Assembly: GCA_949383255.1 (NCBI GenBank)
Contig: CASJPF010000001.1
Span: 1 to 64,000, forward strand
Direction: 5' to 3'
Length of the DNA stretch: 64,000 bases
Origin: Lachnospiraceae bacterium
GTDB lineage: Bacteria; Bacillota; Clostridia; Lachnospirales; Lachnospiraceae
Below the pieces are notes generated by a model. The model made no database searches, was not told where the DNA came from, and worked only from the letters and a program-made list of their open reading frames with translations. Positions 18,294 to 26,476 of the stretch are shown here, piece by piece. Position 1 is the first letter of the stretch; each line of letters begins with the position of its first letter. The position numbers were made by a program, and so were the translations under genes.

Positions 18294-18959
18294 TTATCGA
18301 AACACAATTACTTTATAGCCATCTGAGATTGTTACATCTGCACTTTTCTTTCCAGTGACTGTAACACCGTCTCCCACATATAAAATATCATCAAAACATT
18401 CCACACGTACAGTCTGTGTGATTTCTTCTGCCTCGGCTGACGGTTCCATAATCACAATATGATTATCACCCATTCCCAAAAGATCCTGTTTTGAGATTGT
18501 TGTGTTCTCTGCCTGCGCTCCTTTTAGGGTCATATTCAAATCAAAGCCTGCCTTGTTTGCCGCCTGCACTGTCCCAGCAAAAAAGCTTTCGTCATTAAAA
18601 CCTGCATAAGTTTGATAATCGCCAAACTCCATCTCCACATTTACGTTATCGCCTTTTGCCTTACAGCTCTTTAATTTTACTTGCGCCGCAGCATTTTCTG
18701 TCTGATACTCCGCAATGGAAGACTCAATCATAGTCTTTAATCCATCCACCTCATAATAGTTCTGTTCTGTAAATGCTTCAACAATTTTGCTCAAGATGGT
18801 TCCATCTTTTTTTATAGAAATTGTTGATGTCGTTGATGTCTCTAATCCAGATTCTGTCATTTCTTCCTCGGGTATTACTTCCCCACAGGCAACACAACAC
18901 AATACACAACAGCAAAACATTGCAACGATAGTATTTCCTACCCTCAAAAACCTTTTCAT
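18294..18959 (-). CDS. Hypothetical lipoprotein
   Basis: Unrecognised 221-residue surface lipoprotein. The ATG at 18959 has GGAG 6 nt upstream and yields MKRFLRVGNTIVAMFCCCVLCCVACGE, a lipoprotein signal whose lipobox CVAC ends at the modified cysteine; longer in-frame starts overlap recO and are less likely. The mature part has a Thr/Ser-rich linker, then an alpha+beta region resembling small lipoproteins of unknown function in Lachnospiraceae. It lies between recO and glyQS in the same direction. Function unknown. Confidence 0.75.
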   Translation of the reverse strand: MKRFLRVGNTIVAMFCCCVLCCVACGEVIPEEEMTESGLETSTTSTISIKKDGTILSKIVEAFTEQNYYEVDGLKTMIESSIAEYQTENAAAQVKLKSCKAKGDNVNVEMEFGDYQTYAGFNDESFFAGTVQAANKAGFDLNMTLKGAQAENTTISKQDLLGMGDNHIVIMEPSAEAEEITQTVRVECFDDILYVGDGVTVTGKKSADVTISDGYKVIVFR

Positions 18960-18996
18960 TCTTATCTCCATATCACTCACAAAAGATTTATATTTT

Positions 18997-19683
18997 TCAC
19001 TGCGTTTTATTATAAACAAATTCATCTATATTTTCAAGTATTTCAAGACTTTTAAAATTTTTGTCCATAATATTTTGACAAACTTTCCTGCTATAAGCTC
19101 CCAATTCCTGCAATACTTCTGCCGTTACTTGAAACGAAAAAAGCCTCTCAACAGGTGTTTTCATTATGTAATCAATCGTGTATGCTGTGGACTCCAAAAG
19201 AGTGTCGTTTGTCGCTCGGCCTGGAAACTCGCCATTGAGCACAACAGCCTTTAACTCAAATATAAATCGCACCAGTTTATTATCAAAATTCTGTGCGGTT
19301 AGCGCGCGCAATGATTGGTATAAAAGCTTGAGCATTGCTGTCTCATCACTGTTTTCCCTTGTATAATAATCTGCAATCTCTAAAAAGTACATTCCATAAT
19401 ATGCACCTTTAAAATCATGTCTTAGCTCCTCAAAATAATTTGTAATCTCCGCCTCCGACAATGTGTAAGCATTTCTGGTTGCATAGAACTGAAACTGTCC
19501 GAAGGAAAAGGGATTGGTAGGAGCCATCAGCCTGTTGCCTGGTCTTCTGGCTCCCCGGGCAAAGGCTGATATTTTTCCTCTCTCTTTTGTCAGTATTACT
19601 ATTCTTTTATCATATTCCCCAATCGGTTCTGCCTTGATAACAATTCCTGTCAGTATTACGAAATCCTGCATCGCTGTACTCAT
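18997..19683 (-). CDS. recO: DNA repair protein RecO
   Basis: RecO, 228 residues, which with RecR loads RecA on SSB-coated DNA during RecFOR repair. The N-terminal OB fold is recognisable (GIVIKAEPIGEYDKRIVILTKERGKISAFARGARRPGNRLMAPTNPF), followed by the helical domain. The start at 19683 is chosen for the GGAG at 7 nt; upstream in-frame starts would run deep into the preceding small gene. The usual zinc-finger cysteines of longer RecO proteins are not evident. Order era - small gene - recO is conserved in Firmicutes. Confidence 0.93.
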   Translation of the reverse strand: MSTAMQDFVILTGIVIKAEPIGEYDKRIVILTKERGKISAFARGARRPGNRLMAPTNPFSFGQFQFYATRNAYTLSEAEITNYFEELRHDFKGAYYGMYFLEIADYYTRENSDETAMLKLLYQSLRALTAQNFDNKLVRFIFELKAVVLNGEFPGRATNDTLLESTAYTIDYIMKTPVERLFSFQVTAEVLQELGAYSRKVCQNIMDKNFKSLEILENIDEFVYNKTQ

Positions 19684-19795
19684 GTGTCTCTCCTGCCTTA
19701 CTTTTGGCTTCTTCCATCTCAGGATGCCCCTTGTAAGCCAGATAGTCATATACCTGTCCTGTCTGCATAAACCGGCTCCATCCATCCTCGTGCAT
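19610..19795 (-). CDS. Small YqzL-like protein between era and recO
   Basis: A 61-residue open frame in the era-recO gap, beginning MHEDGWSRFMQTGQVYDYLAYKG. The pattern W..F..TG.....YL.YK and the position match Bacillus YqzL, a roughly 47-residue protein of unknown function encoded between era and recO. The frame continues 74 nt into recO in another frame, which is unusual; the conserved part ends before the overlap. GGAAGG lies 12 nt before the ATG, a weak spacing. The protein assignment is likely, the exact 3' end less so. Confidence 0.55.
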   Translation of the reverse strand: MHEDGWSRFMQTGQVYDYLAYKGHPEMEEAKSKAGETHEYSDAGFRNTDRNCYQGRTDWGI

Positions 19796-19870
19796 TGATT
19801 GATCGTTCCTTCCCTTTCCGTATTGTGTATACCACATTAATAGGGTGTGCTTATGGAACGATTTTATTCA

Positions 19871-20782
19871 TTATCCCGATTCATTTTCTCTGGGATCATA
19901 TCCAAAGTTCTTAATAAGGAAATCACTGTCACGCCAATCTTTTTTCACCTTCACCCAAAGCTGAAGATTGACATGCTGCTCCAACAAATCCTCAATTTCA
20001 GGGCGTGCCAAAGAGCCAATCTTTTTGAGCATCTGTCCGCCCTTTCCAATAATAATTCCCTTGTGCGAGTCCCGCTCGCAAATAATTGTCGCATTAATAT
20101 CAACCAGTTTTTTGCCATATTTTATGGACTCAATTGTCACTGCCACACCATGCGGAATCTCCTCGTCAATACTGCGCAGCACCTTCTCCCGAATAAGCTC
20201 CGCCACAATCTGTCGTGTCGGCTGGTCTGTAATGGTATCCTCATCATAAAATGCAGGACCTTCTGGCAAATATTTCATAATCTGCGCAATTAAAACATCT
20301 GTGTTATCTTTCTTTAATGCCGACACTGGCACAATTTCCACAAAGTCAAGCTGTTTTCTGTAAATATCAATATACGCAAGAAGCTGTTCCTTTTTCACGG
20401 TATCAATCTTGTTAATCACTAAAATAATAGGGATTTTTACTTTTTTTAATTCCTCGATAATATGCTGCTCTCCTGCCCCAATATAATCTGTTGGCTCCAC
20501 CAGCCACAAAATCACATCTACTTCCCGCAGACTGTGCTCTGCCACATTTACCATGTAATCCCCCAACTTATTTTTTGCCTTGTGAATCCCTGGCGTATCC
20601 ACAAAGACAATTTGTCCTTCCTCAGAGGTGTACACAGTCTGTATGCGATTTCTAGTGGTCTGTGGTTTCTTCGACGTTATCGCAATTTTTTGTCCAATTA
20701 AACAGTTCATCAACGTCGATTTTCCCACATTCGGTCTGCCAATCAGCGCGGCAAAGCCTGACTTATGCGTTTCCTTCATCAT
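19871..20782 (-). CDS. era: GTPase Era
   Basis: Essential ribosome-assembly GTPase of 303 residues that binds the 3' end of 16S rRNA. The G motifs are clear: G1 GRPNVGKST, G3 DTPGIHK, G4 NKID, G5 SALK. The C-terminal KH domain has GKGGQMLKKIGSLARPEIEDLL. The first ATG at 20782 has AGGA 6 nt upstream. The remnant of a mobile element (20806-20847) lies just upstream, inherited from the 3' end of the protease gene. Confidence 0.97.
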   Translation of the reverse strand: MMKETHKSGFAALIGRPNVGKSTLMNCLIGQKIAITSKKPQTTRNRIQTVYTSEEGQIVFVDTPGIHKAKNKLGDYMVNVAEHSLREVDVILWLVEPTDYIGAGEQHIIEELKKVKIPIILVINKIDTVKKEQLLAYIDIYRKQLDFVEIVPVSALKKDNTDVLIAQIMKYLPEGPAFYDEDTITDQPTRQIVAELIREKVLRSIDEEIPHGVAVTIESIKYGKKLVDINATIICERDSHKGIIIGKGGQMLKKIGSLARPEIEDLLEQHVNLQLWVKVKKDWRDSDFLIKNFGYDPRENESG

Positions 20783-20805
20783 ACCATTTCCTATTCTAAA
20801 TAATT

Positions 20806-20847
20806 ATGGATTTTTGCAGTAACAGGTCAGCTTGTCTGAACTGTTAC
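20806..20847 (-). repeat. Remnant (one end) of the GTAACAGTTCAG mobile element
   Basis: These 42 bp are identical to one end of the full element at 46357-46492 (its bases 46451-46492): the terminal repeat, the first hairpin GTAACAG/CTGTTAC and the first arm of the central stem. The rest of the element is missing and no target-site duplication is visible. The M16C protease gene reads into the terminal repeat and stops there. Confidence 0.8.
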
Positions 20848-23766
20848 TAAGTTTTGCACTTTCATAAACAATTCTTTATCTTCCTCAATTGCCTGACCAT
20901 TTCCCACCACGCAGACAGCTTCTTCTGCCATAATCGCATCGAGATAGCCCGCAAGCCTTCTAATATCTTCTTGACTACAAGAAAGTACCTCATCTCGTTC
21001 GTGTTGCACTTCTGCAAAATCAAGATTTGTCAAATACGCACCACAAGAACGGCTTCCCTTCGCAGCCGGCGTCATTGGCACATCCATATCACTGACAGCA
21101 CCGATAATATACTTTGTCATTGTGCGCTCATCCGCAGTAAATTCTCTTAAATAATCGCTTGTTTTCTCAAAAATGTCAACTGTTTTTTTCAAATTTGGGT
21201 CTCTGTATGACACAAGATAACTATCTCCTGTCTTTCCAAAATTACACATACAGCCATATGCACCGCCTTTGACACGCACATTAACCCAGAGATAATCATA
21301 ACACAGCATTACTTTTAATACACGCAGCGCACCTGTATATGCATAGTCTGTATTTCGCATATAATTTCCAGCCCTGCACACATACTGAATCTGCGCTGAC
21401 GTGGAAAATGCCTCGTTTTTCTTTACAGTAGAGATTGCAAAAAGTTCTTTTTTAACTGGCACAGTAAAAAGTTTTGCCCTCATTGGCGGTACAAGCTCCT
21501 TGATGCGCTCAAATCCCTCTTCTGTGGCTGTAATGTCAACCAACAGATTTTCTGGTCGGAAGATACACTTTGTTAGCTCCTCTAACTTTGCAATCAATTC
21601 TTTCTTATTGGCGTCAAAATCCTCTGTCAACTGCTCAAGCATCCGATAGCAAGGCAGACCATTCACAAGCTCTGACACAGCCGCTGTCTCACTAAAATAC
21701 GACATTGCCCGCACCGCGGCAAACGTATGTCCAGCAGAGAGTAAATTCGCCTGCATAACCGACTTTAACTCCTCAAGAATCTCAAGAATCCTACCCTCGT
21801 CTGTAAATTTTGAAGCTGTCATAATCTCTGTCATCAGTGCAAATGCCACTGGTAACTCATCATACATGGCCTTTGTCTTTATCTCAAAGGTAAGCTTGTA
21901 CTCGTCAAGCTTCTTTGCATTCACATAAGTGTTCACACTGCTCACAATATTCCCTGTATGAATATTAATTTCATTGCAAAGTTCACCATAACTGTATTGT
22001 TCTGTGTCAATGTATCCCAATACATTTTTTAAGATTCCAATATAGGAAAACAATTCTGCTGGAATATTGGCAGCATCAAAGATAAACTTAATATAGCCAA
22101 TTCCATTTGTCTGAATCTCATGAAACAAAACCTTTGTGTCTCCAATGCTGCGAAGCTCATTTACAAAATCTTCCGCTCCCTTTTTCATGTCCTCGCGCTT
22201 TAACATTGGTATCAAAGCAAGTTTCTCCGGCGCATCCTCCTCTTCTTGATATGCGCGCAGCGCCTTTGTATCTGCAACAATCTGTGCAATTTCTTCCGCA
22301 GACAGCTTCGCCTTATATGCGGCAAGTTTCTCTGTCAGTTCTTTTTCTTCCTTTGCGGTAAGCCCTTCTTTGGGTGCCACCACCAAAATAGATTTGTGCT
22401 GGTTGTTTATAAGATACTTCTCCACTAAATTTTCAAAATAATTTGTATCAATCTTCTCTCTTAAATCCTTAAAAACGCCAATTGCCTCAATCATATCAAA
22501 TGGCATATGGTCATCATACAGCCAAGAATCAAACATCTGTAGTCCATACATCAACCCTTTTGGATAGGAACCAAAATCCGCCTCTCTGTATCGAAACTCG
22601 TAATAGTTTAATCCTGCAAGCAACGATTTCTTATCAATGCCCTCCTTCGCAATGCGGGCAAGCTCACTCTCAATTGTCTGGACAAACGCCTCCTTCTGGG
22701 AAGCATTTGCATTTTTTGCCACAATAGAAAAATATGGCTGATATATTTCATTATTATACACAGAATAGACCTCTGTGCCAATATTTTTATGGATTAACGC
22801 AAGTTTTAAAGGAGCCGCGGAGGCAGAACACAGTGCATACTCCAAAATTTGCATTGCATAATATAACTCTTTGTCAAGGCTTGTCCCCACAACCGTATTG
22901 TATGAGAGATACGTATTATCTTCCAAAGACTCTCCGTCCATAATTGGATATTCCTTGTATACCTCAACTGGCTTTTCAAAAGCCTCCTGCTGTCTTAATA
23001 CAGAATCAATCTCAAGCTTGTCAAAGCGACTTAGATAATTCTCATCAATCCATTCTAATTTTTCTGCCATATCCATATTTCCATATAGATAAAGATAACT
23101 GTTTGACGGATGGTAATATCTTCTATGAAATTCTAGGAATTGTTCGTACTTAAGTTCTGGAATTATTTTAGGGTCTCCACCAGATTCCACTCCATATGGC
23201 GTATCTGGAAATAGGGAACTAAATACTTCCCTGTCATGCACTTCATCTGGCGACGAAAAAGCCCCTTTCATCTCATTGTAAACTACACCATTCAAGGTAA
23301 GTGGACTGTTCGCATCTTCCATCTCATAATGCCAGCCTTCCTGTTGAAATATCTTTTTCTCCTGATAAATATTGGGATAAAATACTGCGTCGAGATAAAC
23401 ATGCATTAAATTCTGAAAATCTTTGTCATTACAGCTTGCAACTGGATAGACCGTCTTGTCACTGTATGTCATAGCGTTTAAAAAGGTGTTAAGAGACCCT
23501 TTTACAAGCTCCACAAAAGGGTCCTTGACCGGAAAATCCCTAGACCCGCAAAGGACAGTGTGCTCCACAATATGTGGTACGCCTGTGGAATCTGTGGGTG
23601 GCGTGCGAAATCCAATATAAAAAACTTTATTCTCATCCTCGTTTTGCAGCAGCGCAATCCTTGCGCCTGTCTTTTTATGCCGCAAAAGCCAACTCATAGC
23701 GCCAATATCATCAATCTGCCTGTTCTCAATTACTTCGTAAGCTGTCAAGTCCTCAATTTTTTTCAT
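20827..23766 (-). CDS. M16C zinc peptidase (presequence protease/insulinase-like)
   Basis: A 979-residue cytoplasmic peptidase of the insulinase superfamily with two tandem M16 halves, the full length for the M16C/PreP class. The inverted zinc motif HxxEH is at residues 65-69 (HIVEH). The M16C-associated domain follows in the middle. These enzymes enclose and degrade small unstructured peptides. Its last codons (V-T-V-Q-T-S-stop) are read from the end of a mobile-element remnant, so the native C-terminus has been altered by a few residues. Confidence 0.92.
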   Translation of the reverse strand: MKKIEDLTAYEVIENRQIDDIGAMSWLLRHKKTGARIALLQNEDENKVFYIGFRTPPTDSTGVPHIVEHTVLCGSRDFPVKDPFVELVKGSLNTFLNAMTYSDKTVYPVASCNDKDFQNLMHVYLDAVFYPNIYQEKKIFQQEGWHYEMEDANSPLTLNGVVYNEMKGAFSSPDEVHDREVFSSLFPDTPYGVESGGDPKIIPELKYEQFLEFHRRYYHPSNSYLYLYGNMDMAEKLEWIDENYLSRFDKLEIDSVLRQQEAFEKPVEVYKEYPIMDGESLEDNTYLSYNTVVGTSLDKELYYAMQILEYALCSASAAPLKLALIHKNIGTEVYSVYNNEIYQPYFSIVAKNANASQKEAFVQTIESELARIAKEGIDKKSLLAGLNYYEFRYREADFGSYPKGLMYGLQMFDSWLYDDHMPFDMIEAIGVFKDLREKIDTNYFENLVEKYLINNQHKSILVVAPKEGLTAKEEKELTEKLAAYKAKLSAEEIAQIVADTKALRAYQEEEDAPEKLALIPMLKREDMKKGAEDFVNELRSIGDTKVLFHEIQTNGIGYIKFIFDAANIPAELFSYIGILKNVLGYIDTEQYSYGELCNEINIHTGNIVSSVNTYVNAKKLDEYKLTFEIKTKAMYDELPVAFALMTEIMTASKFTDEGRILEILEELKSVMQANLLSAGHTFAAVRAMSYFSETAAVSELVNGLPCYRMLEQLTEDFDANKKELIAKLEELTKCIFRPENLLVDITATEEGFERIKELVPPMRAKLFTVPVKKELFAISTVKKNEAFSTSAQIQYVCRAGNYMRNTDYAYTGALRVLKVMLCYDYLWVNVRVKGGAYGCMCNFGKTGDSYLVSYRDPNLKKTVDIFEKTSDYLREFTADERTMTKYIIGAVSDMDVPMTPAAKGSRSCGAYLTNLDFAEVQHERDEVLSCSQEDIRRLAGYLDAIMAEEAVCVVGNGQAIEEDKELFMKVQNLVTVQTS

Positions 23767-23794
23767 TCTTAAATAGTCCTTTCTATCTATATTC

Positions 23795-24220
23795 CTATAT
23801 GCTTAAGGCTAACAAGGCAAGTTTTGAGATAGAAAAATCCTCAATCATCACCTCACCCTGCACTGTCTTTTCGCGGTACTCCTTGCAAAACTGTCCAATG
23901 GAACATGTTTTGTGCACCCATTTTTCTTTTATTTTGCCGCCAAATCCCTTTTTGGTGGTTTTATAGCAAACACGCACCGTCAATTTTAATTGTTCAAAAA
24001 TACGATAGGAAAATGCACTTTCCGTTATCTCCAAAATATGGTCTGCCATCTTTCGATTCAAGTCAGTCTCTCTTGCAATATGTGCGTTAATCACTGCTTT
24101 TAGTTTAAATGGCACATCTTCCTTGTCCATCATCTCTGCGTACGTCAGTTCTCTGCCAAAATAAACACAATTGGTATCCTGAATCACATATTTAAAATCA
24201 TGATTGTTTTGTATCTCCAT
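23795..24220 (-). CDS. Hypothetical protein downstream of the sigma-like gene
   Basis: Unrecognised 141-residue protein, alpha+beta, no signal peptide or membrane segment. The ATG at 24220 is preferred: it follows the sigma-like gene by 10 nt, has GGGAC just upstream, and the upstream extension would overlap that gene. It has one recognisable trait, a basic segment KTTKKGFGGKIKEKWVHKTC near the middle. Its tight spacing suggests it is translated with the sigma-like gene. Confidence 0.65.
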   Translation of the reverse strand: MEIQNNHDFKYVIQDTNCVYFGRELTYAEMMDKEDVPFKLKAVINAHIARETDLNRKMADHILEITESAFSYRIFEQLKLTVRVCYKTTKKGFGGKIKEKWVHKTCSIGQFCKEYREKTVQGEVMIEDFSISKLALLALSI

Positions 24221-24230
24221 GCCAGTCCCT

Positions 24231-24968
24231 CTATTGTGCAATATAGTCAATTCGATTGGCGGAAAACTCCATTGCCTCCCGCACTTCATCCTCCGAGATG
24301 CCAAGTTCTTGCGCAACTTCTCCCACTGTGACTTTCCGAAGAAAACTGTCATACAGCTCTCTTGCCTTGTCATTCACATCATTCACCTTATTTAGCACAT
24401 TCTCATCAAATTGATAATTGTCTGAGCCCTCGCGAATAAGCTCCTCCATCGCATCCATAATCATTTTGCCAACAAAGCCCTCTATCTCGTCAATGCCCTC
24501 CACACAGTCTAGCATAGATACAGCCGCGGTGACAGCGACATTTCCCTCGCCAATTAAGTCCTCCACAAATATACCCTGCCCCGCATAGAGTTTAGAAATT
24601 TCCACCACCTGCGGCAAAAAGATTTCTATTAATTTCGCTTGCGCATTTTTATCGCCGGCAAACGCAGACATCATTACAGCGCGCTTTTCGCCGTCTGACA
24701 CAGTTGGAAGCGCTCTTAACTCTTCCAGATACATTTCCAGAAAATTAGCATCTTCCCCCGAAAGATTCTCCTCCAAATCTCCTAACTCGTCAATACCAAT
24801 ATGATGACTGCGAAAATAATTTTGTACCAATGTCATCTGTTCCTTGTCCAGCTTCCACTGGTCAAAAGCCTCTTTAAGCTGCTCGCTTGTCAACATATTT
24901 CCCTGAAGTCGCGCTGTGTCTCTTAGCTCCTCAAGAACTTGCGCAAAATTTATATGATTAAACTCCAT
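24231..24968 (-). CDS. Sigma-70-like protein lacking region 4
   Basis: A 245-residue protein with a helical N-terminus, then a segment like sigma-70 regions 1.2-2.2 (FLEMYLEELRALP, then QAKLIEIFLPQVVEISKLYAGQGIFVEDLIGEGNVAV) and a segment like region 3 (VTVGEVAQELGISEDEVREAMEF). The aromatic residues of region 2.3-2.4 that melt and read the -10 box are not conserved, and region 4 is absent. It can hardly act as an ordinary sigma factor; binding core polymerase without promoter recognition is an inference. The start at 24968 has GGAGGGG 11 nt upstream. It is co-transcribed with the small gene at 23795. Confidence 0.75.
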   Translation of the reverse strand: MEFNHINFAQVLEELRDTARLQGNMLTSEQLKEAFDQWKLDKEQMTLVQNYFRSHHIGIDELGDLEENLSGEDANFLEMYLEELRALPTVSDGEKRAVMMSAFAGDKNAQAKLIEIFLPQVVEISKLYAGQGIFVEDLIGEGNVAVTAAVSMLDCVEGIDEIEGFVGKMIMDAMEELIREGSDNYQFDENVLNKVNDVNDKARELYDSFLRKVTVGEVAQELGISEDEVREAMEFSANRIDYIAQ

Positions 24969-25002
24969 GCTATATAATTCCCCTCCTTTAAATAACATCT
25001 CA

Positions 25003-25154
25003 AAATTTATGTAACAGTTCAGACAAGCTGACCTGTTACTGCAAAAATCCATTGAAAATCGTCTTTGGCGATGGGATTTTTGCTCTCAAGCTTTATATTT
25101 TTGTACGGTCAGCGCAGTAAATGCGCAGACCTGTCTGAACGATTACAAATTTAT
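25003..25154 (+). mobile_element. MITE-like element, copy 1, with 8-bp target-site duplication
   Basis: The element itself is 25011-25146 (136 bp), flanked by AAATTTAT at 25003-25010 and again at 25147-25154. Ends are GTAACAGTTCAGACA and, read inward from the right, GTAATCGTTCAGACA. Inside: hairpin GTAACAG/CTGTTAC; a long stem GCAAAAATCC/GGATTTTTGC (25041-25050 and 25074-25083) with a bulge ATTGAAA on its left side and a tip hairpin ATCG/CGAT; then a hairpin around GCGCAGTAAATGCGC within 25107-25131. No coding capacity. The stop codon of the rhomboid-like gene begins right after the duplication, at 25155-25157. Confidence 0.85.
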
Positions 25155-26042
25155 TCACTTGACATGTGTATGTGTAAAAAGGTGGTCCTGACAATATTCA
25201 TAATTTCCATTGCACTTGGAGCAAAAACGAAATTCTGCTTCTGGATTGTCCTCACTGTTCTTGCCACAAATCGCACACTTGTGCTTTGCTACGCTCGCTG
25301 GCTTTGCCCGTTTCACTTCCCGATTGTAATCATGTCGTCTCTTAACTTGCCGCGGCGAGATACGCATACCAATTCCGCTTCGTGTCATTAAGAAAAACAG
25401 AACAAAATTTAAAAGAGATGCGCCAATAATAATCTTGCCCACAAGATCACTCTGCAAAAATTGTATTCCCAAAAGGACTGCATAGGCAATTCCCATCCAC
25501 TTTACCTTGATAGGAATAATAAACATTAACAGCACCTGCACATCTGGAAATGTCGCCGCAAAACCCAAGAAAATAGACATATTGACAAAATAAGTGCTAA
25601 AGCTGCGTGCCACAAGCAGAAAATAAGTTTCTGTTCCATACAAAATAGTTCTCATTTCATAGTAGCGGCGGAACCCAGGAATATAACTGATTCCCATAAT
25701 TAAAAAGCTTCCAATAATAGTGAAGAGCATTCCCATCAAAAGATATACATTATAATAAAATGTTCCCCATGTCCGCTCAAGATTTGTCCCCACAGAATAA
25801 TAGAACATTAACATTACAATCGTCAAGAGATCCAGACTTGACGGCGGTATAAGAATCCATGTGACAAGCCGCCAGATTTGACCATGCAGTATTAGATATG
25901 GATTTAAGGTTAGAAAATCCACAATTGCTGGATTGATATATCGCATTGCGTATCCCAACACATACCCTAATATCAAGTATAGTGATAGATTCGGTATTGC
26001 GTATTTTCCAAACTTCCGCTCCATTTTATTCAGAAAATTCAT
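25155..26042 (-). CDS. Rhomboid-like membrane protein with C-terminal zinc ribbon
   Basis: A 295-residue membrane protein with about six hydrophobic segments. The first part resembles rhomboid proteases (GQIWRLVTWILIPP, VGTNLERTWGTFYYNVYLLMG), but the catalytic GxSG serine motif is not evident, so it is probably inactive as a protease. The tail carries a probable zinc ribbon: CAIC, then CSKC, then C-x-x-H (CQDH). The ATG at 26042 is chosen for AGGAG 7 nt upstream, over the ORF's earlier start. Function unknown; a membrane chaperone or adaptor role is only a guess from inactive rhomboids in general. Confidence 0.8.
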   Translation of the reverse strand: MNFLNKMERKFGKYAIPNLSLYLILGYVLGYAMRYINPAIVDFLTLNPYLILHGQIWRLVTWILIPPSSLDLLTIVMLMFYYSVGTNLERTWGTFYYNVYLLMGMLFTIIGSFLIMGISYIPGFRRYYEMRTILYGTETYFLLVARSFSTYFVNMSIFLGFAATFPDVQVLLMFIIPIKVKWMGIAYAVLLGIQFLQSDLVGKIIIGASLLNFVLFFLMTRSGIGMRISPRQVKRRHDYNREVKRAKPASVAKHKCAICGKNSEDNPEAEFRFCSKCNGNYEYCQDHLFTHTHVK

Positions 26043-26464
26043 TTTTACACTCCTGCCTTTCACCTTTAAAATTCACTTGTCTTCTCAGTATATCATTCAC
26101 AACAAAAAATGTAAACCAATCTAAATTTAACCAATGGAAAAATAATACTTTTTTTAGATTTACAGTATTATTTTCGCCAGTTTCTTCATACATATATAAC
26201 AATTTGTTGTTTGTCCCCAAAAAATTTCGTTAAATTTTTCCAAAAAAGTATAAAGTTTTCACGAACTTTTAATCAAGTGGTTTATTGCGTTTTGCGTGCC
26301 ACTGTCGTATAATAGCAGAAGTATGTTAAAAAAGTCGAGTACAGAATTGCAGGTGTGCCAACTTGTAAATATGTCAGCTTATTGACATGCACGCTGCAGC
26401 AAAAATGCCACTGGCATTCTTGAATTTCATTGCATATAGTTCCTATATATCATTTTAGAAAGGC
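26043..26464 (+). other. Intergenic region between divergent genes: inverted repeat and leader
   Basis: This 422-bp gap separates the rhomboid-like gene (minus) from the activase gene (plus). It holds an AT-rich 11-bp inverted repeat (26139-26149 and 26164-26174), a good promoter at 26285-26313, and then a leader of about 145 nt. The leader has two small hairpins: ATGTCA/TGACAT (26371-26376 and 26383-26388) and AATGCC/GGCATT (26404-26409 and 26413-26418). No known riboswitch core was recognised and no small gene was found. Confidence 0.5.
26285..26313 (+). promoter_or_regulatory. Promoter of the activase gene
   Basis: TTGCGT (26285-26290), a 17-bp spacer and a perfect TATAAT (26308-26313). 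Transcription from here would begin near 26320, leaving a long leader of about 145 nt. Confidence 0.7.
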
Positions 26465-26476
26465 ATGGTTATTTAC

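Noticed and set aside
25011-25146. Family of simple intrinsic terminators at gene ends
   Set aside because: Perfect 8-bp flanking duplications and terminal inverted repeats show insertion of mobile elements; no T-run follows the stems. A terminator side effect is still possible.
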